Source: Buddleja alternifolia (taxonomy: Eukaryota > Streptophyta > Magnoliopsida > Lamiales > Scrophulariaceae). Taken from it: DNA of 64,000 nucleotides. The position numbers and the translations under genes were made by a program. Below, one piece after another: positions 48,044 through 59,396 of the stretch. The stretch is taken from contig CM033391.1 in assembly GCA_019426215.1 (NCBI GenBank), forward strand, positions 12,946,708-13,010,707, read 5' to 3'. Every line of letters begins with the position of its first letter. Position 1 is the first letter of the stretch. The notes under the pieces were generated by a model. The model was not told the origin of the DNA. It made no database searches and was given only the letters and a program-made list of their open reading frames with translations.

Positions 48044-49447
48044 AATAAGGCCAAAGCAATCCTAGAAGCAGAACCCCCTACAAACAAGAAAGAGCTACAA
48101 CGCTTTTTAGGACAGGTGAACTTTCTACGAAGATTTATATCGAACTTAGCAGGAAAGACGGAAGCATTTTCCCCGCTTTTGCAGATAAGAGAAGGGGAGA
48201 GTTTTATCTGGAATAGAGAGCAACAAGAAGCCTTTGAAGCAATAAAGCAAAACCTCACTCAACCACCAGTTTTAATTCCCCCTCGAAGTGGGAAGAAGTT
48301 AAGATTGTACATATCGGCAGCAGATCATTTGATTGGCTGTCTCTTAGTACAAGAAAATGATAGAGGATTCGAACAAGCCATTTTTTACTTAAGTAAACTA
48401 TTGAAGGAAGCCGAAAAAAGATATTCATCTATTGAAAAGTGGTGCCTTAGTTTGTATTTCGCTTCTGTTAAGTTGAGACACTATTTCTCCGCATATGTCA
48501 TAGAAGTAGTGTCCCCAACGGACGTAATCAAATTCATGATAAATCAACCTTTAGTAAAGGGAAGACTAAGTAAATGGAGTCTAAGTTTACTCCAATTCGA
48601 TTTGGTTTACGTGCCTCAGAAGGCCGTCAAGGGACAGGCATTGGCCGACTTTCTAGCGGATCATCCTTCGAAAACCAATACACTGAACAACACCGAAATA
48701 GAGTTTCTGGATTTGGTACCGTGGACACTCCATTTCGATGGATCAAGTACCCAAAAAACTGCGGGTATTGGATTATACATAGTATCTCCAAATAAAACAA
48801 TCACAAAAATATACGCAAAAATCGAAGGTGAATGTACAAACAACAGAGCAGAATACGAAGCTCTCATATTAGGCTTAGAGGTTTTACTTGAAATGAATGT
48901 TAAGAACGTTGAGATAAGGGGCGATTCCTAGTTAATCATAAATCAAGTAAAAGGGACCTTTAAATGTGCAAGCCTGTTGGCGATAGCTTCATTCACTCGA
49001 GTACATGAATTGTTAAAGGATTTTAATACCTTTAAAATCACACATATACCGAGAGAAAATAATCAGATAGCCAACGATTTGGCTCAAATAGCGTCGGAAT
49101 ATAAATTAGATCATATGTTGCTTGAATTGGAGATCGAACTTACCCCAAGAACGGTCTTACCCTTCGAAGATAGACGCATGTTGGTTAATAAAATAGATAT
49201 TATGAGAGAAAAAGAAGATTGGCGATACGAAATTATTGAGTATCTTAAAAATCCTACGAAAGTAGGGTTCCCGAACAAATTAAAACTGACTGCGCATCAC
49301 TATTTTTATGATGGGCAGGAACTATACAGAAAAGATTCCCAAGGAGTTTTATTAAAATGTCTCGATCTGGAAGATGCCATGATCGTCATGGCCGAAACCT
49401 ATGAAGGGATATGTGGGGCCCATCAAGCGAGGCAAAAAATGAGATAG
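48044..49447 (+). pseudogene. Tat dual RNase H and linker
   Basis: The first, Gypsy-type RNase H shows LRLYISAADHLIGCLLVQEN and IFYLSKLLKEAEKRYSSIEK. A second, archaeal-type RNase H follows: WTLHFDGSSTQKTAGIGL, TNNRAEYEALILGLE and VEIRGDS. Its Asp and Glu catalytic positions are visible. A TAG at 48929-48931 interrupts the second domain. The frame resumes at 48977 with IPRENNQIANDLAQIASE. The region ends in the integrase zinc-domain lead-in (CGAHQARQKMR), with another stop at 49445-49447. Confidence 0.85.
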
Positions 49448-50531
49448 CTAATACACAGATATGGATATTATTGGCCAACAATGATAAGAGACTGTATAAA
49501 TTATGCTAAGGGATGTAGGCAATGTCAAAAACAAGGGGAAAATATTAAGACAACCTACGGCTAATTTGAATTCGATTGTCAAACCATGGCTATTCTGAGG
49601 GTGGGCGATGGACATCATCGGTGAAATCAAACCTGCCTCATCAAAAAAACATAGATATATATTGGTGGCTACCGATTATTTCACAAAGTGGATCGAGGCT
49701 AAAGCTTTCAAAGACATCGATTCGACAAAAGTGACAGAGTTCATTAAAGAAAATATAATCACAAGATTTGGGATCCCTGAATCTAGAACATTTGATCAAG
49801 CTAGGGTTTTTAACAGCACAGAAATGCTTCAATTCTTAAATCAATTTGGGATTAAGTTATTGAATTCGACGCCTTACTATGCGCAAGCAAACGGGCAAGC
49901 CGAGTCATCAAATAAATTGATTAAAGGTTGCATTTCGAAAATGATAGGGAAAAATCCCAGAAATTGGCACGAGTTGCTAATTGATGTGTTGTGGGCATTA
50001 AGAACAATCAAGAAGGATAGTTTGGGGACATCTCCGTTTCAACTGGTTTATGGCCATGAAGTCGTAATTCCTATCGAAGTCAGTATTAAATCGAAAAGGG
50101 TTTGTGAACAAATGCATCTTACCGTGGAACAATATATCGAAAATATGAACATCGAAAGATTAGATCATGAAATGTTGCAAATTACGGCGTTAAAACAAAT
50201 CGAACTCCAAAAGAAAAAAGTAGAAAAAAGCTACAATAAAAAAGTACAGCCAAGATCCTTCGAAATTGGAGATTTAGTATGGAAAATGGTTTTACCCAAA
50301 GGGTCAAAGGATCATTTTCACGGGAAATGGTCGCCTAAATGGGAAGGACCATTTTTAATTTCGAACAAGTTATCAGGAAATTCATTCAAAATTCAGTATT
50401 TAAATGGAGATAGTTATGGAAGAGCTTTAAATGCAAGACATCTGAAGAAATTCACACCTAGCATATGGAAAGAAAACGAAGCAATTATATTCGAAAGGTT
50501 GCCTGAAACGGCCAAAAATTTCTTACACTAA
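49448..50531 (+). pseudogene. Tat integrase
   Basis: Zinc-domain cysteines (CxxC in GCRQCQK) lie at about 49514-49535, out of frame with what follows. The core begins MDIIGEIKPASSKKHRYILV (first Asp, preceded by a TGA in WAMDI context near 49600). It continues TFDQARVFNS (second Asp, with unusual Gln-Ala-Arg where Asn-Gly is common) and QANGQAESSNK (Glu). The C-terminal region has EIGDLVWKM and KWSPKWEGPF, a chromo-like GPF/Y module. It stops at 50529-50531, only 60 bases from the end of the antisense gene. Confidence 0.85.
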
Positions 50532-50591
50532 TCTAAGGATTACATTAAAAATGTTCTAAAACACAAATCTAAGGATTACATTAAAAGTGTT
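50532..50591. repeat. Convergent junction with a 34-bp tandem duplication
   Basis: AATCTAAGGATTACATTAAA occurs at about 50531 and 50565, each followed by A(A/G)TGTTCTAAAA. It lies between the pol stop and the stop of the antisense gene, where the two transcripts would meet tail to tail. Confidence 0.7.
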
Positions 50592-53500
50592 CTAAAATCG
50601 AATAAAATGTAGAGAATTCAACAGTACTTCAAGAGCAGAATCAAAGGCGTCCTTTTCGAGCAAAATCGGTCCAATCACTTCATCAAGTTCATACGTGAGT
50701 TGGGCAATTTGATCATCGAGATCAGTCATATCCCCTTCAACTCGATTTGTGAGGTCCGAAAGACGGTCTCTTTCCAATTGAAAGGTTGCAATTTGCGCGT
50801 CTATAGCAGCTATCCGAGATAAATAGTCCGCTCGAGTACTCTCCAAAACTGGGGCCCGACTCTTTAATTGAGGTAATCGCTGGGAAAGTTCGGGGGATAT
50901 GTCTTCCGCAAATGGATTGATGCCTTGATAAAAAAGTTCACGAAGTCGAGTAAGGCATGATTCGAATACCTGGCGAGCCGCGTGAAACATGGGCGACCAT
51001 GGATCGGCAACCCTCGAGGAATCCTCTTCAAAAAGAGCTCGAAGCGTCGTAATCAAAATAGCATCATTCGGAGAGCGGCGAATATCATAAAGAGCCTCAG
51101 TTAATTCCCCCCGGGAAAATACCAATGGCGCGACCGCTCCTGAAAGAATTAAGATACGTATGTAAGTAAGAGATCGAAAAGGAAACCTATGAAACAAAAT
51201 TTTCAAACTCACCTTTGAATTCTGAGGGGGTCGCCAAAGTCGAAGAGGATGGATCAAGAATAGGCGCGACTCGGACATTAGGAACTGGATCTATTTCTTC
51301 AATATGCACCGAAGAAGCCGGAAGATGAGAAGGGCCCGGCAAAGATTGGAAAGAAAGGCCTTCACCCTCTAAGAATAGAAGAATCCACAAAGATAGTCGA
51401 AACTCCCGTCAGGGAGGAAAAGGATAGCCTGATCGAAGATGGCAAAGCAGGGATAGAGAAAAGGTCGGCAATGGTTGCCATATCATCAAAATGATAGATG
51501 GGAGTTACCGGGGCCAAAGACGAGGGTGGAACATCGGTGGAAGCTGTTACGAATACATTCAAAGAAAACACGCATTAAAATCCAGTCGAAGGATAGAAAT
51601 CCCATCCAAATGATTTTAAGAAATAAGAACAGACTTACCGGAAGAAACATCACCGAAGGAGGTAATATCTTCAGTAACAACAGCCTGGGTTTCGGGAGAA
51701 AGTTCAGAAGGTGAATCAATCGGTGAAAGGGCTAAGGGAGAATCCGTTTCGAGATTCTCCCCAACATCAAGCTCGAGAGGACGTTCCTCGAGGTCAGTGG
51801 TCTCCACCGAAGGGCCTATGCAGAAAATATGAAGTATAAGAAAGGAGTGAACGGAAGGAAAACCTTTAAGGGTGCTAAAATAAAAAACAAAGCAATGGAC
51901 AAAGATAACTACCAAGATTTTTGGACGATTCTGCCAATTGAGGACGTATACTACTTCTATGAACAAGTGGATGAGGGTCTACCTCCTCCGCTTCATCTTC
52001 GATGGAAGTTTGGAGTTATTCAGGTACCGAAGGAAGGACTTCTTGAATCAGGAGAGCTCCTCTTTTTCGAGTAGTCGGGGCTAAAGTAGTGGAAGAGCTG
52101 GCTTTTGGCTTGGAAGAACTCGTTGGAGATCTAACCCGGGGCCTAGGGACGGTTCGAGCAAGGGCTTCTGATTCTCGAAGGGCTCGAAATAAGCCCTCAT
52201 GTGCTTGAATGAGGGGATCATCTCTTTCGAATCGCCAGCCAGACGTTAAATCAAGAGGAATAAGATAAGCATCATCCTATCAAAATAAGAGAAACGAAAT
52301 TAATATTTGACAGGAAGAATTAAAAAGAAAAATTCACCACCATACCTCGACTGAGAGAAGTCTTGAAAGTTCGCCTACATTTGCAGATCCCATGCAAACT
52401 CTGGCAACATCGATGACCAATTTCCAGATAATTCGCCTGAAGTAATTCCATTGCAAGACACGATTCCAGAAGTCAGCAAAACACTGTTCCACTCGAAGGG
52501 TTCTACAGAAAATAGGTACTGGAATAGGGAGAATTTGACAAGCCGGCATCCCTCGAATGATGATTTCCGCTCGGTCTCTTTTGGTTTTTGGAATGACATA
52601 CTGCCTGTTCGACCACGGATGGTTCATCGTCCCCAAGAAGGGAAGTGCAAAGCTCTGAGCAAGACCGAATTGTCTCGAACATAGCTACCAGAAATAGAAG
52701 TAGTTAGTCAGGAAGCAAACAAATGTACTCGATAAGCACTGAATAATCGAAAAACTAAAAGTATATAAGTACATTAAAGTTACCTGGGGGTTATAAACCC
52801 CAACACCCGGAGTGTTATCTGCAAACAGTAAATATCGAGAAGACAGAACAGAACGCCAATAAGGACGATCATCGTCAGAGCGCCTCGGGAGTCAATATCT
52901 CTTAACCAAGCTGGAAAGGCAGTATGGGACCAATGGGAAGATGCTTGTCCGTGCCTCAACTTAAAGAAAGGGCACCAAGTTGAAACGAAAAGTGGGTTAT
53001 AAACAACACTCAGGGCTAAAAGATAAGAGGCCTTCTCGAGAGGGAGTAACAAATTAATAGCAACTTCCCCATAACAGACCCAACTCGAGGTAGGTTTGAA
53101 GATAGAAGAGGCTCGAGAAGCTTCTTTGAAAGATTCGGGGGTCCTAATATTTAACAATTCAGGATAGTAAAGGAAAGCCCAAAAGGACAACAGCCATAAG
53201 GGACCTGACAACCTTTTGGCATTCGAAGGATTCCGTTGGAGATTGAAGGGGCTAATTCGATTGGCCCCATAGTAGCCGCAATATTGGCAGAAAGAAGGAG
53301 GAAAGTTTTGTTCACAGCACGGCTAGAGTTCATGAATAAGAGAGAAAAGACGAAATTCAAGAACAATACCTCTTCGAAAGCTGGTACTGGATCTTCACAT
53401 TCTGAAAAATGTGTGACCAAGGTCGAATAAGCATTGTTTGCGCCACCACTCTTACCATGGCTCTTAAGCCACTCGGACGAAGACACCAAAAGGGCTCGAG

Positions 53501-54157
53501 AGTTGCTAATCGCTTCTCCAGTAGGAAGTATGGTCCCGTGGAGAGATAACGCAGTGATCAAAGCCACATCCTCGAGTGTTATCGTCTGGAATCCTCGAGG
53601 CAATACAAAGCAGTTATACGACGGATGCCACGAAAGGGCCAGAGCATCTGTCAACACTTGCTCGAAAGGAAGTGTTTGATAACAGGCTATTCGAATAAGC
53701 CCCATAATTCGATTGTTCGTCCATTTCGAATGAAATTTCCAAAGATGGTTGAACCATACAAAAGCATCAGTATTGCCTATCCACCCATTGATGGGTTTCT
53801 TCATATTAGTCCAAGCTAACTTAGGGGCTACCCCTCGCAAGCACAATGGAGCATTGTCGCTTTCCAAATCGGGCCAAGTACCGAGGAGATCGGGGGTATT
53901 AGGCAAATCATGCTCGAAGGCCAAAGATTCGAATCGAGGGCCTAGGGTCAGGTGGTTGAGCAACTGACCTCGACGATCAGAGAACCATCGAGGCACCACA
54001 TGGGTCTCTTCGAGAATCGCGATCTTGACGTCGCTATAATGGCCCTTAAACGCCGTGATAATGCCATGTAAATCCTCAGCCGCTCCACAGTCGAGAACAG
54101 TTGCTCGAGGAACCAAAAACCCAAGTCATGGGCGGCGTTGTGAGGAGGAATAGCCAT
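50592..54157 (-). pseudogene. Antisense plant-mobile-domain (PMD) gene in the Tat element, six exons
   Basis: Exons on the minus strand: 54157-52784, 52684-52346, 52276-51913, 51815-51639, 51543-51213, 51139-50592. All five introns (69-99 bp) are GT-AG, and phases match at each join (0,0,1,1,1). Exons 1-2 encode a plant mobile domain, the aminotransferase-like family shared by MAIN/MAIL1 proteins and TEs. Motifs seen are NGWIGNTDAFVWFNHLWKF, SWHPSYNCFVLPRGFQTITL, EDVALITALSLHG, SRAVNKTFLLLS, PLWLLSFWAFLYYPEL and RQFGLAQSFALPF. Exons 3-5 are low-complexity and acidic. Exon 6 is helical and coiled-coil-like (IAAIDAQIATFQLERDRLSD). Lesions: frameshifts near 54110, 53205, 52870 and 51380, and an in-frame TAA near 52015 in exon 3. 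Function in the element is unknown. Antisense extra ORFs are known in Tat elements. Confidence 0.8.
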
Positions 54158-54358
54158 CAATCCGAGGCGATAATGAGACACTCAAAAAGGGGTGAAAAGG
54201 ATAGGGAAATTCTAATTCTTATCGGGCGAAATAAAGGATTTGAAAGACGAGATCCCTCAAAGACGATGGACGTATGGGTTCACTCGAAGGAGATGAAGAT
54301 GAAGGGAGATAAAGCTGATAAATCAAGAAAGTTATGCTACAGTGGAAAGATAATCGGC

Positions 54359-54366
54359 TATTTATA
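54359..54366 (-). promoter_or_regulatory. TATA box of the antisense PMD gene
   Basis: Minus strand CCCCTATAAATAGCC, about 200 bases upstream of the first ATG (54157) with no earlier ATG between. It implies the gene has its own promoter inside the element, separate from the LTR. Confidence 0.6.
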
Positions 54367-54629
54367 GGGGTTTTAAACACCTGGAGATGAAAAGACACAC
54401 TTATTAGTTATCAGAAGTCGAAAAACCCTGACGTTTCTTCATCAAGAGGCGCGTATTTCCATACCCGCCAAAAAATATGTAAAGACGCTCATAAGAGGAC
54501 GTGTCTTTTTAATATATATGAAAACCGAAATAATTCGAACATGGATAGACGAACAGACGTGTCAGTTAATACTCACGAATTCGAAACATGCGAACATATT
54601 TAATGCCCATAAATTCGAAACATTCATGA

Positions 54630-54645
54630 GCAGTAGGGGGGCATT
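54630..54645 (+). other. Polypurine tract of the Tat element
   Basis: GCAGTAGGGGGGCATT directly before the 3' LTR start TGTTTAC. Confidence 0.75.
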
Positions 54646-55470
54646 TGTTTACATATAAGAAAAAGTGGAATTTGGGCCGGTAACACATATAGAGCCCAAA
54701 AGAGAAGTGCAATCCTAATGAGGTCAGATGGGCCAAAGATGGGGCCTATCAACTGTGGGGCCCAGAACCCGGAAACAAGGAATAGAGGGCAAATCTTTAA
54801 AAGCCCAATAACCATAAAAAAAGGAGAAAGCAAGAGAAGTTTAAGGAAGCTTGATCCGATCAGGAAAATAGGCGCCAAGCAGAATAAATTTAAAAAGGAA
54901 GTTGCAAGATGTTTCCGCGAGTTGGCGAACGTGGAGGTTACGAGAAAACCAAGACAGAAGGCTAGAGTATATATGTGGGGAAGAATAAGGATAGGAAAAA
55001 AAACAATCATTGCAGAAAACTTCTCTCTTTTTATCATTAGACTAGCTTAGAGATTTAGGGTAATTAAATTTTAGGTTAATTAGTCTGTAATCGTAAATTA
55101 GTTCATTAGCAGCAGCACGTTCGAGCATTTGATTTCCGTGTAAAGAAGAATTCACCGAAGAATTCATGGAGGTATATCTACTTTTAAGTTTTTAAGTGTT
55201 GATTAATTGCTTAAATTTCAGCATATCTCCCTCAGTTATCAAGATATATTTTTATTTGAGCGTTTAAGTGTTGATTAAATTGCTTGAATATTACTATATC
55301 TCTTTGATTTTCTCCCCTTTTATATCACAAAAGTTATTTACAAGGCTTAAACCACCATTAGCACATATAGGCAAGGGTTATTAGATAATTCTAGGTTGAG
55401 AATTATCAGAGGGCTTGGATCGAACATTCGAAATCCTTCCCTAGGCTAGTTTGTTCGAAAACACGAAACA
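54646..55470 (+). repeat. 3' LTR of the Tat element
   Basis: 825 bp, TGTTTAC...GAAACA, colinear with 42122-42947. Confidence 0.9.
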
Positions 55471-55766
55471 ATAGCTTAATCCCCCTTCTTCTACCTCCAA
55501 GATTGATGAATTTTCGGCTCGAAGTCCCAGAAAAATGCCTTCCTTCCCCAGATTTTCGAACCACTTCTAATTGCTGAAATCTGAATTTTATAGTTTTCAA
55601 AAAACTGTTGCATCGGCGACCAAGCGTGAGCAAATCGGCGCCCAGGCGCGGTCTAGGTGACGTAATTGACTTGACACATAACGCAAATGTGGCAAGAATT
55701 AAGCGATAAATGAACCTAAAACATAAACACAACGGGCATGAAAACACGTAAAAATGACTCTTATCA

Positions 55767-56455
55767 ACCCCCCCCCCCCCCCGCAAACTTATCAATTACT
55801 CGTTCTCGAGCAATAAGAGCTATAGGATAGGAAAACATCATCAAACACGGGAGAAACAAAAAGAGAAACTACCTAACTCACTTTCGTAGAGAAAACGGTT
55901 GCACTTAGCGTGTGCAACAAGCCTTTGAACCGTTGAGTTACCTCAAAGGACGAGTTATAGTCTCGTGAGGGTTTGCATACGATATACCCACAAAATCGAA
56001 AGATTTTTCAACCCCAATCAATCAATGCAAATCAATATGACTAATAAGAACGCAATGACATGAATATATCTGTTTAAGCTCAAAATTACCTATATATACA
56101 CGTCACATACTTGCTCATGTTACGCCTTAACATCGAAAAGACCATCCTAAGGGTGTAGTGTAATAAATCTCAAGTATTATAGTCGAGTGGCATTCTTACC
56201 ACTTCTCAAGCATTAATCCCATATCTATCAACTTTCGATTAGTCACAAGGCATGAGAATTGAAGAAAACTTCATAGCCACTTAAAATTCATCACTTTATC
56301 ATTTTAGGCTTTAACTTATGCCACTTTCAACTCAAAACATTAGAGGCTAGATCATGTGCAATGTTCGGTTCTCTTAGGCTTTCTATGACACCCTTGTAAC
56401 GAGCTTTAGGCCAATAACTCCCAAACCGGACAGCTTTAGGCCAATAACTCCCAAA
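55767..56455 (-). other. Truncated internal segment of the Athila-like array
   Basis: Matches 57743-58400 and 61359-62010, then jumps into LTR B at CAAATTATGTCCGGG. Relative to the intact unit about 1.6 kb is missing, including the ORF, the PBS and the first ~75 bases of the LTR. A short word, GCTTTAGGCCAATAACTCCC, is repeated next to the break. Confidence 0.7.
55768..55782. repeat. C15 homopolymer in a polypurine-tract position
   Basis: Fifteen consecutive C beside the LTR edge (a G run on the element strand). The same site has seven in LTR B (57744-57750) and six in LTR C (61361-61366). Confidence 0.85.
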
Positions 56456-57742
56456 CAAGACAAATTATGTCCGGGTTGTCGAACCACGGAGACTTGGATT
56501 TTAGCTTAAGATTTTCAATAAAAGAAAAGACAAATAAAGTAAATTGCCAGAATTGATTGAATAAACGAAGGACAAAAGAGGAAACGAGCTATAGACTGAA
56601 ACTCACGTATGATAAAATGATTAAGGCACATGCTACAACCAAATCTACTCGTCAATATATATGTGTTACTCCTCGAATTATTAGACTCCTATTGCTTTGG
56701 TGGAAACTCCTTAGTTAACTATTACCCAATGTCTCGGTTCATAATAATCCTATGATTAATTGACGGTTCTCTAAATATGTCTATCTGAGAATCTAATCAA
56801 TAACAACACATTAACGTTCTAGAGTTTCCCCGGATAAATCCGGCTAACAGCACCCGGAAATCTTTACCTATCTCTAGGGCAATTCCTCATTTGTTTCGGA
56901 TGATGTGTTAATTCCCTTGAACCCTAACCTATCTTCTCTCGAATGACTAGATTAGGCAAGATAGCAAGCATATGGTGATCAAGCACATGATTGGAATAAA
57001 AACATAAAATTAACACACAAAGCAGTAGGAGAATTAATACAAAAAATCACTTCATATATATTGACTCATAAATTTAGCCTTCACATAGCCTTAGTTCTAC
57101 AAAATTAGCTCATCATCAATAGCTCAAGAAGATCTAGAACAATCATATACATAATTATGAACATAAACATGTAATGAAAGCAAGTAAAACTCCCTAAGGC
57201 TTGGTTGATGATGAATCCTAGCTTGAAACTTCAATTTATAGCTTAATCCCCCTTCTTCTCCCTGCAAGATTGATGAATTTTCGTCTCAAAATCCCAGAAA
57301 AATGCCTTCCTTCCCCAAACTTTCGAACCCCTTCTAATTGCTGAAATCTGGGTTTTATAGTTTTCAATAAACTGTTGCACCGGTGGCCAAGCGTGAGCAA
57401 ATCGGCGCCCAGGCGCCGTCCAGGTGACGTAATTGACTTGGGGAAGAAGTTGAAGGGCGCCCAGGCGTGGTAAAATATCGCCTAGGCTCGATTATGCGTA
57501 ACTTCAGCCTGTTTCCTGCTTGTTCGGGCGCTCAGGGGTGATTATGGCTGCGCTTGGGCGTGGAGGTGCGAACATAAATTGTTTTGTATGTCATTTTTCC
57601 GCCCTTTCTTCGTTTGCATCCATTTACAACCTGAAATCACTTCACACATGGATTAAACGCAAATGTGGCAAGAATCAAGCGTTAAATGAACCTAAAACAT
57701 AAACCCAACGGGCATGAAAACACGTAAAAATGACTCTTACCA
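56456..57742 (-). repeat. Athila-like LTR B
   Basis: Colinear with LTR C except for the missing outer ~75 bases at its left edge. It carries the GC-rich island (57395-57570) with GGCGCCCAGGCGC-type words. A 60-codon plus-strand frame there recurs in LTR C and is not a gene. Confidence 0.78.
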
Positions 57743-59396
57743 ACCCCCCCAAACATATCAATTAATCGTCCTCTAGCAATAAGAGCTATAGGATAGGAAA
57801 ACATCATCAAACACGGGAGAAACAAAAAGAAAAACTATCTAACTCACTTTTGTAGAGTAAACGGTTACACTTAGCGGGTACAACAAGCCTGTGAACCCTT
57901 GAGTTACCTCAGAGGACGAGTTATAGTCTCGTGAGGGTTTGCATACGATATACCCACAAAATCGAAAGGTTTTTCAACCCGAATCAGTCAATGCCAATCA
58001 ATATGACTAATAAGAACGGAATGACATGAATTCATCTGTTTAAGCTCAAAATTACATATATATACACGTCACATACTTGCTCATGTTACGCCTTAACATC
58101 AAAAAGACCATCCTAAGGGTGTCGTGTAATAAATCTCTAGTATTATAGTCTAGTGGCATTCTTACCACGTCTCAAGCATTAATCCCGTATATATCACCTT
58201 TTGATTAGTCACAAGGCATGAGAATTGAAGAAAACTTCATAGCCACTTAAAATTCATCACTTTATCATTTTAGGCTTTAACCCATGCCACTTTCAACTCG
58301 AAACATTAGAGGCTAGACTATGTGCAATGTTCGATTCTCTTAGGCTTTCTATGACACCCTTGTAACGAGCTTTAGGCCAATAACTCCCAAACCGGACGGC
58401 TTTAGGGTATTAAGTGTAGAGACACTCCTAAGGGCTTAATCGCTCGAGTGTCAAAGGCCACAAAACCAAACTAGGTCCTTATTCACTTAACACTTGCATT
58501 GGCTTGAGCTTAGCTCAAATTAGCATAATAGTACAGTATTCTAGGCATGGTCCTCTTCGCCCCCAGTATCTATTAAGCCTGACTTTTGCAGTCATACCAA
58601 TGTTCAACCACTTTTAATCTTGTTAAGCATACAAAGCTAACATTCTCAACTCATAACACATGTGAAAATTCTAAGCTGATATTTCCGGGATCAAGTCCTT
58701 AAGTGTTTCAAAATGGTTGTCCACTCGACTTATGTGCATACGTGAATCATCTTAAGGACAATCTAGTCACGTTTAGGGTCCAACAAGCAAGGAAACGATG
58801 TGTATAGTCATAAAATTCCAAAATGATAGAGAAAACATGCCATTGATTCAAATTAACCATTCTCAATGCATCGAGTGAAGGGATAAAATTCTATCCAAAA
58901 ATTTGTTATGCTTGAATTTTCACAAAAATCAGTACAAAACACATGCAATAGCAACGATTCCCCCAAACTTGAGCTAAAACCAAGATCACATGACACATAA
59001 GATTAATAAGCGCTACTCATACCACCCCCCCAAACTTAAATTCAACATTGCCCTCAATGTTGACTCAATCATACATACTTAAAAGGGGGTAAACGAGAGT
59101 ACTTACAACAAGGGTGCTAAAAAGCAACCCTTAATCACGTGAGATCCACTCCAAGCTCAAATCCGCAATGAAAAATTTTCCAAAGCAAAACTCGGCTACT
59201 ACATGTCATGTACTCACAATACAAAACCATCAAGACTTGAAGAGATGCATGCCAAAAGTGCATGCTTGAACATAACATAAAGAAATAAACTAAACAAGAC
59301 AAAAACAAAATCAAAAAAAAAAGAAAACTTACAAACTTGGGTTGCCTCCCAAGAAGCGATTTTTTATAGTCATTAGCTTGACTTTACCGAGACGAC
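57743..59396 (-). other. Internal region of the Athila-like unit downstream of its ORF
   Basis: On the minus strand this follows the ORF and includes CTTGGGAGGCAACCCAAG, a word common in plant Gypsy elements just after a coding end. After that there is no open frame up to the polypurine tract. Confidence 0.6.

Larger units (their letters stand above)
42122..55470 (+). mobile_element. Tat-lineage Gypsy retrotransposon with antisense PMD gene
   Basis: 13,349 bp. LTRs 42122-42947 and 54646-55470 look roughly 93-95% identical by eye. The flanking duplication is ATAGT/ATAGC, and the empty target CTATAGCTTAATC survives in the sister array copies at 57235. PBS TGGCGACCACAGTGGGAG, gag, protease, RT, two RNase H domains and integrase occur in Gypsy order. 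The second, archaeal-type RNase H is the hallmark of the Tat/Ogre lineage. Between integrase and 3' LTR lies a 3.6-kb gene on the opposite strand. gag-pol is broken by several frameshifts and stops. Confidence 0.9.
41276..55766 (-). repeat. Athila-like LTR A, split by the Tat element
   Basis: Pieces 41276-42121 and 55471-55766 join at the target ATAG(C/T). Compared with LTR C it lacks about 220 bases of the GC-rich island, between GTAATTGACTTG and ACGCAAATG. It ends at a polypurine tract that carries 15 consecutive C (55768-55782). Confidence 0.8.

Noticed and set aside
57520..57702. 60-codon plus-strand frame repeated at 61136-61318
   Set aside because: It recurs only because both copies lie in the same LTR; reads antisense to the element and has no domain.
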